NCBI GenBank assembly: GCA_022867105.1
Contig: JALHVH010000063.1
Location: 1-6,755 of the forward strand
Direction of reading: 5' to 3'
From: Candidatus Aminicenantota bacterium
GTDB taxonomy: Bacteria; Acidobacteriota; Aminicenantia; Aminicenantales; Saccharicenantaceae
Length of the DNA: 6,755 bases
Below the pieces are notes generated by a model. It searched no databases. It was not told the DNA's origin and worked only from the letters and a program-made list of their open reading frames with translations. This document shows, piece after piece, positions 1 to 5,267 of the stretch. Positions within the stretch are counted from its first letter, which is position 1, and every line of letters begins with the position of its first letter. A program made the translations under genes and the position numbers.

Positions 1-441
1 ATGCGGCAAAAGGCATATTTCGAACATGAACTGCAAGATCGGCTGTTTTTCTTGTCTGGGAAGGGGATCAAATCTCCCAAGGCCGACAAAGATACTCTCG
101 TTAGAAAATTGCAGGCAAATATCAGGGGCGTGAATAAAAGGCTGAGGCTGATTGCCGACAACGAAAAGAGAACGGAAGAAATGGCGAAGATAAAGGCGGA
201 AAGGGAGGCAGCCCCCCAGAAAGAACAAGAAGGCGGTAAAGGCGAGAAGCCTAAGAAAGCCCCCGAAGCGGGCAAGGAAAAAAAGATAAAAGCGGAAAAG
301 AAAGCAGCCCCTCCGAAAGCACCGGAAGGCGGCAAAAGCCAGAAAACGACGGAATCCCCCGAAGAAGGCAAGGCAACAATGAAAAAGAAAGCAGAAGAAA
401 CCAGGGAGGAACCGGCAGGCCAAGTGAAGGCAGATAAGTAA
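1..441 (+). CDS. Lysine-rich repeat protein of unknown function (start may lie upstream of window)
   Basis: No known family recognised. Residues 1-60 are ordinary mixed charged/hydrophobic sequence predicted to be helical (for example DTLVRKLQANIRGVNKRLRL at 31-50). From about residue 61 the protein becomes low-complexity, dominated by Lys, Glu, Ala, Pro and Gly, with no signal peptide or membrane segment. The tail contains two copies of a 32-residue unit, at residues 63-94 and 95-126. Both share KIKAE, then AAP, EGGK and a later PE-x-GK. A shorter degenerate Lys/Glu segment follows. The tail resembles histone-H1-like or nucleic-acid-binding basic tails, but that is inference. Because the window begins exactly at this ATG, no ribosome-binding site can be checked, and the Met could be internal. 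It ends at TAA, with a hairpin just downstream. Convergent with vapBC. Confidence 0.6.
   Translation: MRQKAYFEHELQDRLFFLSGKGIKSPKADKDTLVRKLQANIRGVNKRLRLIADNEKRTEEMAKIKAEREAAPQKEQEGGKGEKPKKAPEAGKEKKIKAEKKAAPPKAPEGGKSQKTTESPEEGKATMKKKAEETREEPAGQVKADK
187..378 (+). repeat. Two-copy 96-bp in-frame repeat (32 codons)
   Basis: Nucleotides 187-282 and 283-378 are diverged tandem copies, best preserved in their first two thirds (GATAAA-GCGGAAA, GCAGCCCC and GAAGGCGG- blocks recur exactly 96 bp apart). They encode the Lys/Glu/Ala/Pro-rich units in the tail of the first gene. The spacing is a whole number of codons, so copy number could change without breaking the frame. Confidence 0.6.
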
Positions 442-443
442 TC

Positions 444-467
444 AAAAAAAATACTAGAACAGTATTT
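444..467 (-). terminator. Rho-independent terminator for vapBC, possibly bidirectional
   Basis: Read on the minus strand, AAATACT, a 5-nt loop and AGTATTT form a 7-bp stem running straight into a T-tract of about eight residues. It lies roughly 90 nt downstream of the vapC stop. The stem is AT-rich and so weak, but the U-run is convincing. On the plus strand the same hairpin follows the stop of the lysine-rich gene by a few nucleotides but is followed by only a short T run. It may therefore separate two convergent units. Confidence 0.55.
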
Positions 468-556
468 CAAGATCGCGGCATTTTCCACAGCTTCGCGAAC
501 GAGATCATTGCAGGCCGGGATGAAAAAGATATCCAGGTTAGTGGACGCTCAAAGGA

Positions 557-973
557 TCATTCCGGAACGCGACCGGATTGCGCGTGCCGTTTGAGGGGGA
601 GATGGGCGGCGATCACGGCGTAATGCCCGTCCGATTCGATGAGGACGAGGCCGTGATCGATGCAGTCCGTGGCGATGATGATATCGCTCAGCGGGACGGA
701 TACGCCCTTTTTGTTCAGTGCGAACCCGCTGCGGCCGGCGGACTCGGAGGAGGCCCGGTCGCTCGGGACGAGCTTGAGCCCGGCCAGGGCCGAGGCCAGC
801 CGGTCGAGCTCGGTCGGATTCCTCGCCCCGGTTAGAAGGTCGGCGAGGACGATACCGTTGATGTGGACGCGACCATCGTCGATGAGCTCATCGATGAAAT
901 CCCCATGTTCTGATCCGCCTTCCCGGAAATACGGGATCCAGACGCTCGTGTCGACGAAATATTCCGGCTTCAT
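557..973 (-). CDS. vapC: VapC-type PIN-domain toxin (ribonuclease)
   Basis: A 138-residue PIN-domain protein, the usual VapC length. VapC toxins are Mg-dependent endoribonucleases that cut tRNA or rRNA and are silenced by VapB. Acidic active-site positions are visible: D8 in the opening VDTSVW motif, D45 in ADLLTG, D97 in LSDIIIA and D115 in ESDGHY. The second site is normally Glu in this family (typically x-ELL-x-G), so D45 is a conservative departure. The fold order of N-terminal strand, helices and C-terminal LVLIESDGHYAVIA matches PIN domains. The ATG overlaps the vapB stop as ATGA (970-973), so translation is coupled. The start is supported by that overlap and by the PIN motif lying right at the N-terminus. 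The cellular target cannot be told from sequence. Confidence 0.9.
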   Translation of the reverse strand: MKPEYFVDTSVWIPYFREGGSEHGDFIDELIDDGRVHINGIVLADLLTGARNPTELDRLASALAGLKLVPSDRASSESAGRSGFALNKKGVSVPLSDIIIATDCIDHGLVLIESDGHYAVIAAHLPLKRHAQSGRVPE

Positions 974-1170
974 GTGAGGTCTTTCGTCCGCAGCGTTTCC
1001 AGATCGATATCCAGATCGATCTTCCCCCGCAGGCGTTTCAGGTTCTCGCGACGGACCCGCTCGAGCATCTGCTCGAGAGAACGGCGGACGAGGAGGGTTT
1101 TGCTCTTCTCGCCAGTTTCCTCCACCAGGTCGTTCATCAAGTCGTCAGGGATGATCAATGTTGTCCTCAT
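970..1170 (-). CDS. vapB: VapB-type antitoxin (ribbon-helix-helix)
   Basis: A 66-residue antitoxin of the VapB family (PF09957-like). The N-terminal strand RTTLIIPDDLMNDLVEETG is followed by a helix with the SKT-LLVRRSLEQML pattern typical of these RHH DNA-binding proteins. The charged C-terminal tail (IDLDIDLETLR) would wrap the VapC active site. A longer reading frame opens at TTG 1182. The ATG at 1170 is chosen because GGAG at 1177-1180 lies 6 nt before it and the RHH strand begins immediately. It is expected to repress its own operon, alone or with VapC, at the operator directly upstream. Confidence 0.88.
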   Translation of the reverse strand: MRTTLIIPDDLMNDLVEETGEKSKTLLVRRSLEQMLERVRRENLKRLRGKIDLDIDLETLRTKDLT

Positions 1171-1213
1171 GCATATCTCCAATGCATATTATTATTACAT
1201 ATCGGAGATATGT
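1171..1213 (-). promoter_or_regulatory. vapBC operator: 13-bp-spaced CATAT repeats and palindrome
   Basis: The motif GCATAT/GCATAT/ACATAT begins at 1171, 1184 and 1197, exactly 13 bp apart. The last copy forms a perfect 7-bp-arm palindrome, ACATATC-GGA-GATATGT, at 1197-1213. A separate 9-bp inverted pair joins CATATCTCC (1172-1180) to GGAGATATG (1204-1212). The array covers both the promoter and the vapB ribosome-binding site. This is the arrangement expected for cooperative binding by an RHH antitoxin. Confidence 0.6.
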
Positions 1214-1216
1214 CAA
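1188..1216 (-). promoter_or_regulatory. sigma70-type promoter of vapBC
   Basis: On the minus strand a perfect -35 TTGACA (1211-1216) is followed by a 17-bp spacer and AATAAT (1188-1193) as the -10. The predicted start near 1181 leaves a leader of only about 10 nt that just holds the GGAG site. It lies inside the operator repeats, so bound antitoxin would block RNA polymerase. Confidence 0.6.
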
Positions 1217-1360
1217 GTGTTTATCTGCCAAACTCCTCTCTCATCAAGGGACGCCCGGCGAACTGGATTTTCTCAGTAGATGTTATATCTCGGATCATAT
1301 GTTATTTCCAAGGAAAAGGGTATTGTGTCCCCGAACTAAGATGCGGTATCTTTATCCTGC

Positions 1361-2833
1361 ATGGCAACCAAACCCGGCCGGAACGATCCCTGCCCCTGCG
1401 GCAGCGGCAAGAAGTTCAAGAAGTGCTGTGGCCTTGACGATTCCGTCGACAGCTTCCTCCTCCCTGATGACGTGCGGATCGGCACGCCTGCCGATAAATA
1501 TTTCGAGCTCCTTCCCTTTCTCGGCCTGCATGCACAGAAGTGCATCCGGTTCGAGAAAGACGGGCCCGAGCTCAAGAAAGCCAGGATTCGTTTCGAGAAA
1601 CGGCTCCGCCCCGGCAAGGAGGGCGGCATCATGGACAGCCACTTCATAAGCTGGCTGTACTTTGACCTCCGCTTCGGCGAAAGCCGTAAAACAATTGTGG
1701 AGCGCGTCCTCGACGATCCGCTCACCGTAAAGCTCGTTGAACCCGGCCCGACCTGCCTCCGGCACATGGCCGATAGTTACTCCAGCTTCTATGAGGTCCT
1801 CGAGCCCGGGCCCGATATCGCCGTCCTCGATGAGCTTGGAACAGGAAAGCTCTGGCACGTTTACTATTTCCGCGAGCTTTTTGAAACCCCGCCCGGAACC
1901 GGAGAGATCTGGTTCACGCGTCTCATAGGCCCCCCTGACAGAGCTTTGAGCTATACGACTCCCTACGTTTTTGAGTCCGATACGCGCGGCCAGTTCGAAC
2001 GCGTGGTCCGCCGTCAGGCTAAGGATTTCCTTAAAAGCCCCCTCTCGATCGGCGTTCCTTCCGAGCGGCTGTTCGACGAATCCCAGAAAGCGTCAGCCTT
2101 ATTCTGGGCCGAGTACATCTATATGGGCAACAACGCCTCCCCAACCATGTTATCCTCGGTCCTAAGCGAATGGCCGCCCCCGTCGTTTCCACGGCTCGTC
2201 AACACGGACCGCGATGAAATCATCTTCACAGAGATGCATTTCCGGATCAGGGACGAGAAGGCGGTCCGCAAGAAACTCGCCGCTCTCCGGAGCTTCAGCT
2301 ATAACGAAAAGGACGACTCCTGGACCTGGCTGAAAGGAAAAAGCCATGCTGTCCCCGATGAGCCCCGAACCGTGCTCGGCAGCTTCAGATTTAAGGACGG
2401 CCGCCTCGTCGCAGAGACGAATTCCCGGGAGCGGACCGTCCGGCTCGAGGCCAAGCTCGCCGGCCATCTTCCTGGATTGCTCATTCTCGAGAAAACCCTC
2501 TATCGACAGCAAGGCGATCCGCCTCCGATATCGCCGGAGGAATTGGAAGCCCTACGAAAGGAAAACGATGATCTCAATGCCCGTCCGGAAGTCCAGGAGG
2601 CACTCCGTCAATACACGGAAAAGCATTACTTCGAGAAGTGGCCCCGGGAGAGGGTGCCGGCTCTCGGGAATCTGACGCCGCTCCAGGCCGCGAAAACCGA
2701 GAAAGGCCGGGAAAAGCTCCAATCGCTCCTCGATTACTACGACCGGATGCAGGACGGGACGCCGGCCACGCGACCATGGGTCGACTTCAACAAGCTCCGA
2801 CGGATGCTCGGCCTCCCGCCCAGATCCAGTTGA
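1361..2833 (+). CDS. SEC-C motif zinc-binding protein, function unknown
   Basis: A 490-residue soluble protein. The N-terminus carries a clear SEC-C motif: C11-P-C13, then GSGKKFKK, then C22-C23-G. In SecA and YecA-like proteins this motif binds one zinc ion and often mediates protein or ribosome contact. The roughly 400-residue middle has no catalytic motif I recognise. The C-terminus (about 432-490) has PALGNLTPLQAA, GREKLQSLL and LRRMLGL. This is a PALG-x-TP-xx-A pattern I associate with the tails of large SEC-C proteins, and it loosely resembles the C-terminal part of MbcA/ParS-type antitoxins. An in-frame TAA at 1337 makes ATG 1361 the only reasonable start, yet no good Shine-Dalgarno is visible. 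It stands alone on the plus strand between two minus-strand TA modules. The SEC-C motif is certain; the role is unknown. Confidence 0.85.
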   Translation: MATKPGRNDPCPCGSGKKFKKCCGLDDSVDSFLLPDDVRIGTPADKYFELLPFLGLHAQKCIRFEKDGPELKKARIRFEKRLRPGKEGGIMDSHFISWLYFDLRFGESRKTIVERVLDDPLTVKLVEPGPTCLRHMADSYSSFYEVLEPGPDIAVLDELGTGKLWHVYYFRELFETPPGTGEIWFTRLIGPPDRALSYTTPYVFESDTRGQFERVVRRQAKDFLKSPLSIGVPSERLFDESQKASALFWAEYIYMGNNASPTMLSSVLSEWPPPSFPRLVNTDRDEIIFTEMHFRIRDEKAVRKKLAALRSFSYNEKDDSWTWLKGKSHAVPDEPRTVLGSFRFKDGRLVAETNSRERTVRLEAKLAGHLPGLLILEKTLYRQQGDPPPISPEELEALRKENDDLNARPEVQEALRQYTEKHYFEKWPRERVPALGNLTPLQAAKTEKGREKLQSLLDYYDRMQDGTPATRPWVDFNKLRRMLGLPPRSS

Positions 2834-2854
2834 TCTGCTGGGCGCTGTGAGCCC
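2821..2854 (+). other. Hairpins at the 3' end of the SEC-C gene
   Basis: CAGATC (2821-2826) and GATCTG (2832-2837) form a 6-bp stem that encloses the TGA stop codon. It is followed by a small GGGC/GCCC stem. There is no T-tract on either strand, so this is not a standard intrinsic terminator. It may stabilise the converging mRNA ends of the SEC-C gene and the relE-like toxin. Confidence 0.3.
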
Positions 2855-2894
2855 ATGCCGAGCACCGCACTTTCCGCCTCGACCCGACGCGTGA

Positions 2895-3149
2895 TTACTT
2901 CCGGTAGACCTCGCTCCGGTGGCCGACTTTTTCGACCTTCCGACCGGCATCATCGATCGAATAAACGACCCTGTAGACCCCCTGCCGTATCCGGTACCGT
3001 TCCTGGGCCGAGAGCTTCTCGCAGCCTTGAGGCCTCGGCTCGTCCCCGAGCGACCGGATCCGCTCAACGATCCGGCGAAGGTCCTTTTTGGGGATCCTGC
3101 CCAGTTCGTCGGCCGCGGTTCTCTTGATGAGAACCCTATATCTTTCCAT
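2895..3149 (-). CDS. relE: RelE/ParE-family toxin (first module)
   Basis: An 84-residue toxin beginning MERYRVLIKRTAADEL. The family landmarks are in order: an N-terminal strand, a helix pair (LGRIPKKDLRRIVERI), then the basic block GCEKLSAQERYRIRQGVYRVVYSIDD and a final strand with VGHRSEVYRK. The Y-R-I-R-x-G-x-Y-R-V-V-Y core and terminal H-R-x-x-V-Y are typical of RelE-type mRNA interferases. Related ParE proteins instead poison gyrase, and the choice cannot be settled by eye. A longer frame extends upstream to 3227, but its first 26 residues read as antisense of the antitoxin. The ATG at 3149 overlaps the antitoxin stop by 14 nt. No strong Shine-Dalgarno precedes it, suggesting coupled and weak translation. 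Confidence 0.85.
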   Translation of the reverse strand: MERYRVLIKRTAADELGRIPKKDLRRIVERIRSLGDEPRPQGCEKLSAQERYRIRQGVYRVVYSIDDAGRKVEKVGHRSEVYRK

Positions 3150-3369
3150 CACGCTTGAGGGTCTTAACGACGTCTTCGAAGACGAGAAGCGGCTCACCGG
3201 CCCGTTTATCGAAGGCCTCCAGGTCAAAGGCGTCCTCGAGAAGCGCCTGTTTCACGGCCGAGTTCACCAGGTCGGAGACGGAATATTCCGTCTCCGCCGA
3301 TTTGATCCGGAGCGCGCGATGGGATTCGGGTTGTAGATAGACCGTAACACGCTTGCTGGCTTTTTCCAT
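3136..3369 (-). CDS. CopG/RHH-family antitoxin (first RelE module)
   Basis: A 77-residue antitoxin starting MEKASKRVTVYLQPESHRAL. The RVTVYL beta strand, the helix HRALRIKSAETEYSVSDL and the second helix VNSAVKQALLEDA are the classic ribbon-helix-helix DNA-binding fold. The C-terminal segment (LEAFDKRAGEPLLVFEDVVKTLKRDGK) is the toxin-wrapping tail common in CopG-type partners of RelE toxins. The frame opens at GTG 3384. ATG 3369 is preferred because GAGG lies about 9 nt before it and it starts right before the RHH strand. It should neutralise the downstream toxin and repress the operon through the palindromes upstream. Confidence 0.85.
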   Translation of the reverse strand: MEKASKRVTVYLQPESHRALRIKSAETEYSVSDLVNSAVKQALLEDAFDLEAFDKRAGEPLLVFEDVVKTLKRDGKI

Positions 3370-3392
3370 ATTATGGCACCTCACTACATGAA

Positions 3393-3421
3393 GACGTTAT
3401 AACATTATAACGTCATGACGT
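3393..3421 (-). promoter_or_regulatory. Double palindromic operator of the first RHH-RelE module
   Basis: GACGTTATAA (3393-3402) and TTATAACGTC (3405-3414) are perfect 10-bp arms separated by CA. A second perfect palindrome, ACGTCATGACGT (3410-3421), shares the middle half-site. Together they present three GACGT half-sites on alternating strands, all within the promoter. The symmetry and position fit repression by an RHH antitoxin dimer pair. Confidence 0.7.
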
Positions 3422-3424
3422 CAA
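3396..3424 (-). promoter_or_regulatory. sigma70-type promoter of the first RHH-RelE module
   Basis: Minus strand: TTGACG (3419-3424), a 17-bp spacer, then TATAAC (3396-3401). Each box differs from consensus at one position. The boxes lie inside the palindromic operator, so autorepression would be direct. The promoter is about 27 bp upstream of the antitoxin ATG. Confidence 0.65.
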
Positions 3425-3480
3425 GAGCAAATGCGCAGGCCCAGGCATGAATTCAGCGGCGGCGCTTAGAAGACCGGAGA

Positions 3481-3750
3481 TCAGTCACGGCCGCGATAGG
3501 CGTCCTTTCTATGTTTCACATGAAGGACGATCACGCGATGCTCGGCATGATCCACGGCGAAGATGATCCTGTAGGCCCCGACTCTGTACCTGTACAGCCC
3601 TTTGAAGACCCCTTTGAGGGGTTTACCCGCCGCACAAGGGTCCGGCAAGAGATGCTCTTTAATCTTGGCCAAGACGCGAGAGGCATCCTGTTTCGTCAAT
3701 GATCCAAGGTCGGCTTTGACCTTTTCGTGCCATATGACGTCATAGGCCAA
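3481..3750 (-). CDS. relE: RelE-family toxin (second module), TTG start
   Basis: An 89-residue toxin beginning (TTG)-AYDVIWHEKVKADL. It shows the RelE layout: an N-terminal strand and helices (LTKQDASRVLAKIKEHL), GKPLKGVFKGLYRYRVGAYRIIFAVD in the core, and LHVKHRKDAYRGRD at the end. The core basic and aromatic residues (YRYR-x-G-x-YR) and the terminal HRK-x-x-Y match ribosome-dependent mRNA interferases. No ATG is available near the conserved N-terminus. TTG 3750 is preceded by GGAG with a 7-nt spacing and overlaps the antitoxin stop by 11 nt. The weak start codon could keep toxin below antitoxin. The protein differs clearly from the other RelE-like toxin 330 bp away, so this is not a recent duplication. 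Confidence 0.85.
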   Translation of the reverse strand: MAYDVIWHEKVKADLGSLTKQDASRVLAKIKEHLLPDPCAAGKPLKGVFKGLYRYRVGAYRIIFAVDHAEHRVIVLHVKHRKDAYRGRD

Positions 3751-3955
3751 GCTCTTTCTCCAACTCTTCGCTGGTCAGATACTTGGCGTTCTTTTCGTTG
3801 AGCCTGTCGAGCGCCGTGTACGCCTCCTCGTAATCCGCAAGGGAATTTTCGATCATCTCACGGATGAAGGACGTCTTGGTCCTTTTCGTCTTCTCGGAAA
3901 GCCTGTCCAGCCGGCGACGCGTTTCCTCGGAAAGCCTGACAGAGAGCATAACCAT
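3740..3955 (-). CDS. RHH (RelB/CopG-like) antitoxin (second RelE module)
   Basis: A 71-residue protein starting MVMLSVRLSEETRRRLDRL. The strand MLSVRL and helices RRRLDRLSEKTKRTKTSFIREMIENSL form a ribbon-helix-helix with the usual T-K-T-S-F-I-R turn. The C-terminal DYEEAYTALDRLNEKNAKYLTSEELEKELGL is the predicted toxin-binding tail. A longer frame opens near 4003, but its first 16 residues are encoded by the promoter region. ATG 3955 has GAGGTGA 5 nt upstream; ATG 3949 is a near alternative. It overlaps the toxin gene and is expected to autorepress with it. Confidence 0.85.
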   Translation of the reverse strand: MVMLSVRLSEETRRRLDRLSEKTKRTKTSFIREMIENSLADYEEAYTALDRLNEKNAKYLTSEELEKELGL

Positions 3956-3967
3956 ATCGGTCACCTC

Positions 3968-3993
3968 TGTATTATTTGTATTACATGGAATAC
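3968..3993 (-). promoter_or_regulatory. Operator-like repeats of the second RelE module
   Basis: TGTATTA occurs twice, 9 bp apart, at 3968-3974 and 3977-3983. The second copy is part of the imperfect palindrome GTATTACATGGAATAC (3978-3993), with 5-bp perfect outer arms and a CATG centre. The array lies between the -35 box and the antitoxin ribosome-binding site, where an RHH repressor would act. Confidence 0.5.
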
Positions 3994-4003
3994 GCTTTGT
4001 CAA
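3975..4003 (-). promoter_or_regulatory. sigma70-type promoter of the second RelE module
   Basis: Minus strand: a perfect TTGACA (3998-4003) with a 17-bp spacer to TACAAA (3975-3980), a four-of-six match to the -10 consensus. It overlaps the TGTATTA/GTATT repeats and sits about 20 bp upstream of the antitoxin ATG. Confidence 0.5.
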
Positions 4004-4552
4004 GGGACCACACCCTTTACTTTGGCCTCCTTAAATAATGACTCCCTCAACAACCCAAATTTCTCACTATGGGCCAGTACGGATAAGGGCATCTTTTTCA
4101 TGCCGTGTGAAATCAAAGAGAAAAATGCCTACAGCCAAGAGGAATGGGGGAAAATCGAACACCTAGTCGCTGAACGCGGCAAGAGCTATAAAACCGCGAT
4201 GGGGGCCGCAGGCACCTGAAATCCCTGTGAAGTTTGAATTCGTATTGGCAGGCCATCACGATTCGGGCAATCTCTTTCTCGCTGAGTTGAGAGTTCCTTC
4301 TCTGTCCAAACGTCTATTCATAATGCAAGAAGATGCGGCTTATGAATATCTTTTACAGTAAGAGCAGCCTTAAATACTTGTCAAAATCCTCTTCATATGG
4401 AAGGGCCCGGACATAAGAATCCTCGATGTCGATACTCGAGGAGACATCTACAAATAGGCCTGAACCGTTTGATCCCGTACTTTTTCTAAAAACGCACGTC
4501 ATGAGAATTTTATCGGTCTGTCTGCGTCCCTTATCTATGAGGACGGCAAAAC

Positions 4553-4581
4553 TTGACATTCTCATCTTCAGATGATATTAA
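4553..4581 (+). promoter_or_regulatory. Probable promoter for the secreted-protein gene
   Basis: A perfect TTGACA (4553-4558), a 17-bp spacer, then TATTAA (4576-4581), which matches four of six -10 positions. The predicted leader is about 120 nt, unusually long compared with the TA genes here. It contains an inverted repeat (4631-4665) and a GC-rich arm (4678-4688). Confidence 0.4.
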
Positions 4582-4630
4582 GATAATAATGTGGTTTTGA
4601 GACTCCGAGGGGGAGCGTTAGATCATAAAA

Positions 4631-4665
4631 AACAATTTCCTACCCATCTGAAGACATAAATTGTT
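4631..4665 (+). repeat. Inverted repeat in the leader of the secreted-protein gene
   Basis: AACAATTT (4631-4638) and AAATTGTT (4658-4665) are perfect 8-bp arms with a 19-bp spacer. It lies between the predicted promoter and the ribosome-binding site, so it could be a DNA-binding site or a weak leader hairpin. With AT-only pairs apart from one C/G it would be weak as RNA. Confidence 0.35.
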
Positions 4666-4700
4666 AAGATAAAAAAGGCTGCGGGCCTAATCTTTTTAAA

Positions 4701-4708
4701 AGGAGAGG
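4701..4708 (+). promoter_or_regulatory. Ribosome-binding site fixing the secreted-protein start
   Basis: AGGAGAGG is a strong Shine-Dalgarno 3-7 nt before ATG 4712 and selects this start over the later in-frame ATG at 4739. It is the strongest ribosome-binding site in the window. Confidence 0.7.
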
Positions 4709-4711
4709 AAA

Positions 4712-5239
4712 ATGCATATTTTTAAACCCAAACCCTGGATGGGACTCTTATTCAGTCTCGCCCTGATTTTTGGTCTTTGTGTATCGTCCACAGCTCAGGA
4801 GAGGATAAAGATTTCTGGAAAAGGGACCTATGCCTACACCGAGCGCCCAACGATCGCATTCGATGATGTCGAAGGCCACATGATTCTCATCAGCAAGTGG
4901 GAAGGCATGAATTGGAGTACGGGTGAGCACAAATTTATGGATCGCGCAGAGGTTTCATTTATATCCTGCGCTGACTACATCAAAGGTAACGGGCCTTTCT
5001 GGGGCTATATAAAGATGTCTCAGAATGGGGATGTGGTCTATTCAAAATTTAAGGGGAAAGCAACGACGACTCTTTCTCCTAAAGGCAAGCCCATTATGAC
5101 CCTTGAGGGAGAAATGGAATTAGTAAGGGGGACCGGTCAGTACATAGGGATTCAAGGTAGTAGCAAATTTAAGAATCAGATGATTTCAAGCATTATAATG
5201 ATGAGCGAATGGGAGGGAGAATATTATATTAAAAAGTGA
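4712..5239 (+). CDS. Small secreted beta-rich protein, unknown function
   Basis: A 175-residue protein with a clear Sec signal peptide: basic start (K5, K7), a hydrophobic run WMGLLFSLALIFGLCVSS at 9-26, and likely cleavage after STA (residue 28). C23 lacks a proper lipobox, so it is probably not a lipoprotein. The mature part of about 147 residues alternates short polar and hydrophobic stretches rich in Gly, Lys and aromatics. It contains GTGQYIGIQGSSKF at 140-153, a G-x-G-x-Y-x-G-I-x-G pattern seen in small allene-oxide-cyclase-like or lipocalin-like beta barrels (family-level inference only). No catalytic motif is seen. It is monocistronic, with its own promoter and a long leader. Its codon use is AT-richer than the flanking TA and SEC-C genes, which may indicate separate acquisition. 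Confidence 0.8.
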   Translation: MHIFKPKPWMGLLFSLALIFGLCVSSTAQERIKISGKGTYAYTERPTIAFDDVEGHMILISKWEGMNWSTGEHKFMDRAEVSFISCADYIKGNGPFWGYIKMSQNGDVVYSKFKGKATTTLSPKGKPIMTLEGEMELVRGTGQYIGIQGSSKFKNQMISSIIMMSEWEGEYYIKK

Positions 5240-5267
5240 TAAGAGGAAGGCTAATCTTTGAAAAGAA

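Larger units (their letters stand above)
4004..4711. other. Gene-poor stretch with possible gene remnants
   Basis: No convincing intact gene here. A 39-codon plus-strand frame from ATG 4100 to 4219 has protein-like composition (EKNAYSQEEWGKIEHLVAER) but no good ribosome-binding site and no recognisable family. A minus-strand stretch at about 4236-4318 reads SQLSEKEIARIVMACQYEF, also protein-like, but it has no clear start and loses that character downstream. A 70-codon minus-strand frame at 4353-4565 lacks a Shine-Dalgarno and overlaps the forward promoter at 4553. Base composition becomes AT-rich from about 4300. It may be the scar of an insertion or decayed gene. From 4553 onward it is the leader region of the next plus-strand gene. 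Confidence 0.4.

Noticed and set aside
251..445. Minus-strand Leu/Pro/Ser-rich open frame
   Set aside because: Pure antisense of the lysine-rich repeat tail.
446..556. Plus-strand reading FHSFANEIIAGRDEKDIQV in the gap between the lysine-rich gene and vapC
   Set aside because: Protein-like, but without a start codon, a ribosome-binding site or continuation past about 570; may be a remnant or chance.
1352..1858. 168-codon minus-strand open frame within the SEC-C gene
   Set aside because: Mirror of a GC-rich coding sequence; the SEC-C motif and codon pattern support the plus strand.
2552..3067. 171-codon minus-strand open frame
   Set aside because: Spans the end of the SEC-C gene and the RelE toxin in the wrong frame; composition is Arg/Ser/Gly-rich shadow sequence.
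4353..4565. 70-codon minus-strand open frame
   Set aside because: No Shine-Dalgarno, no recognisable family, and its 5' end overlaps a TTGACA promoter reading the other way.
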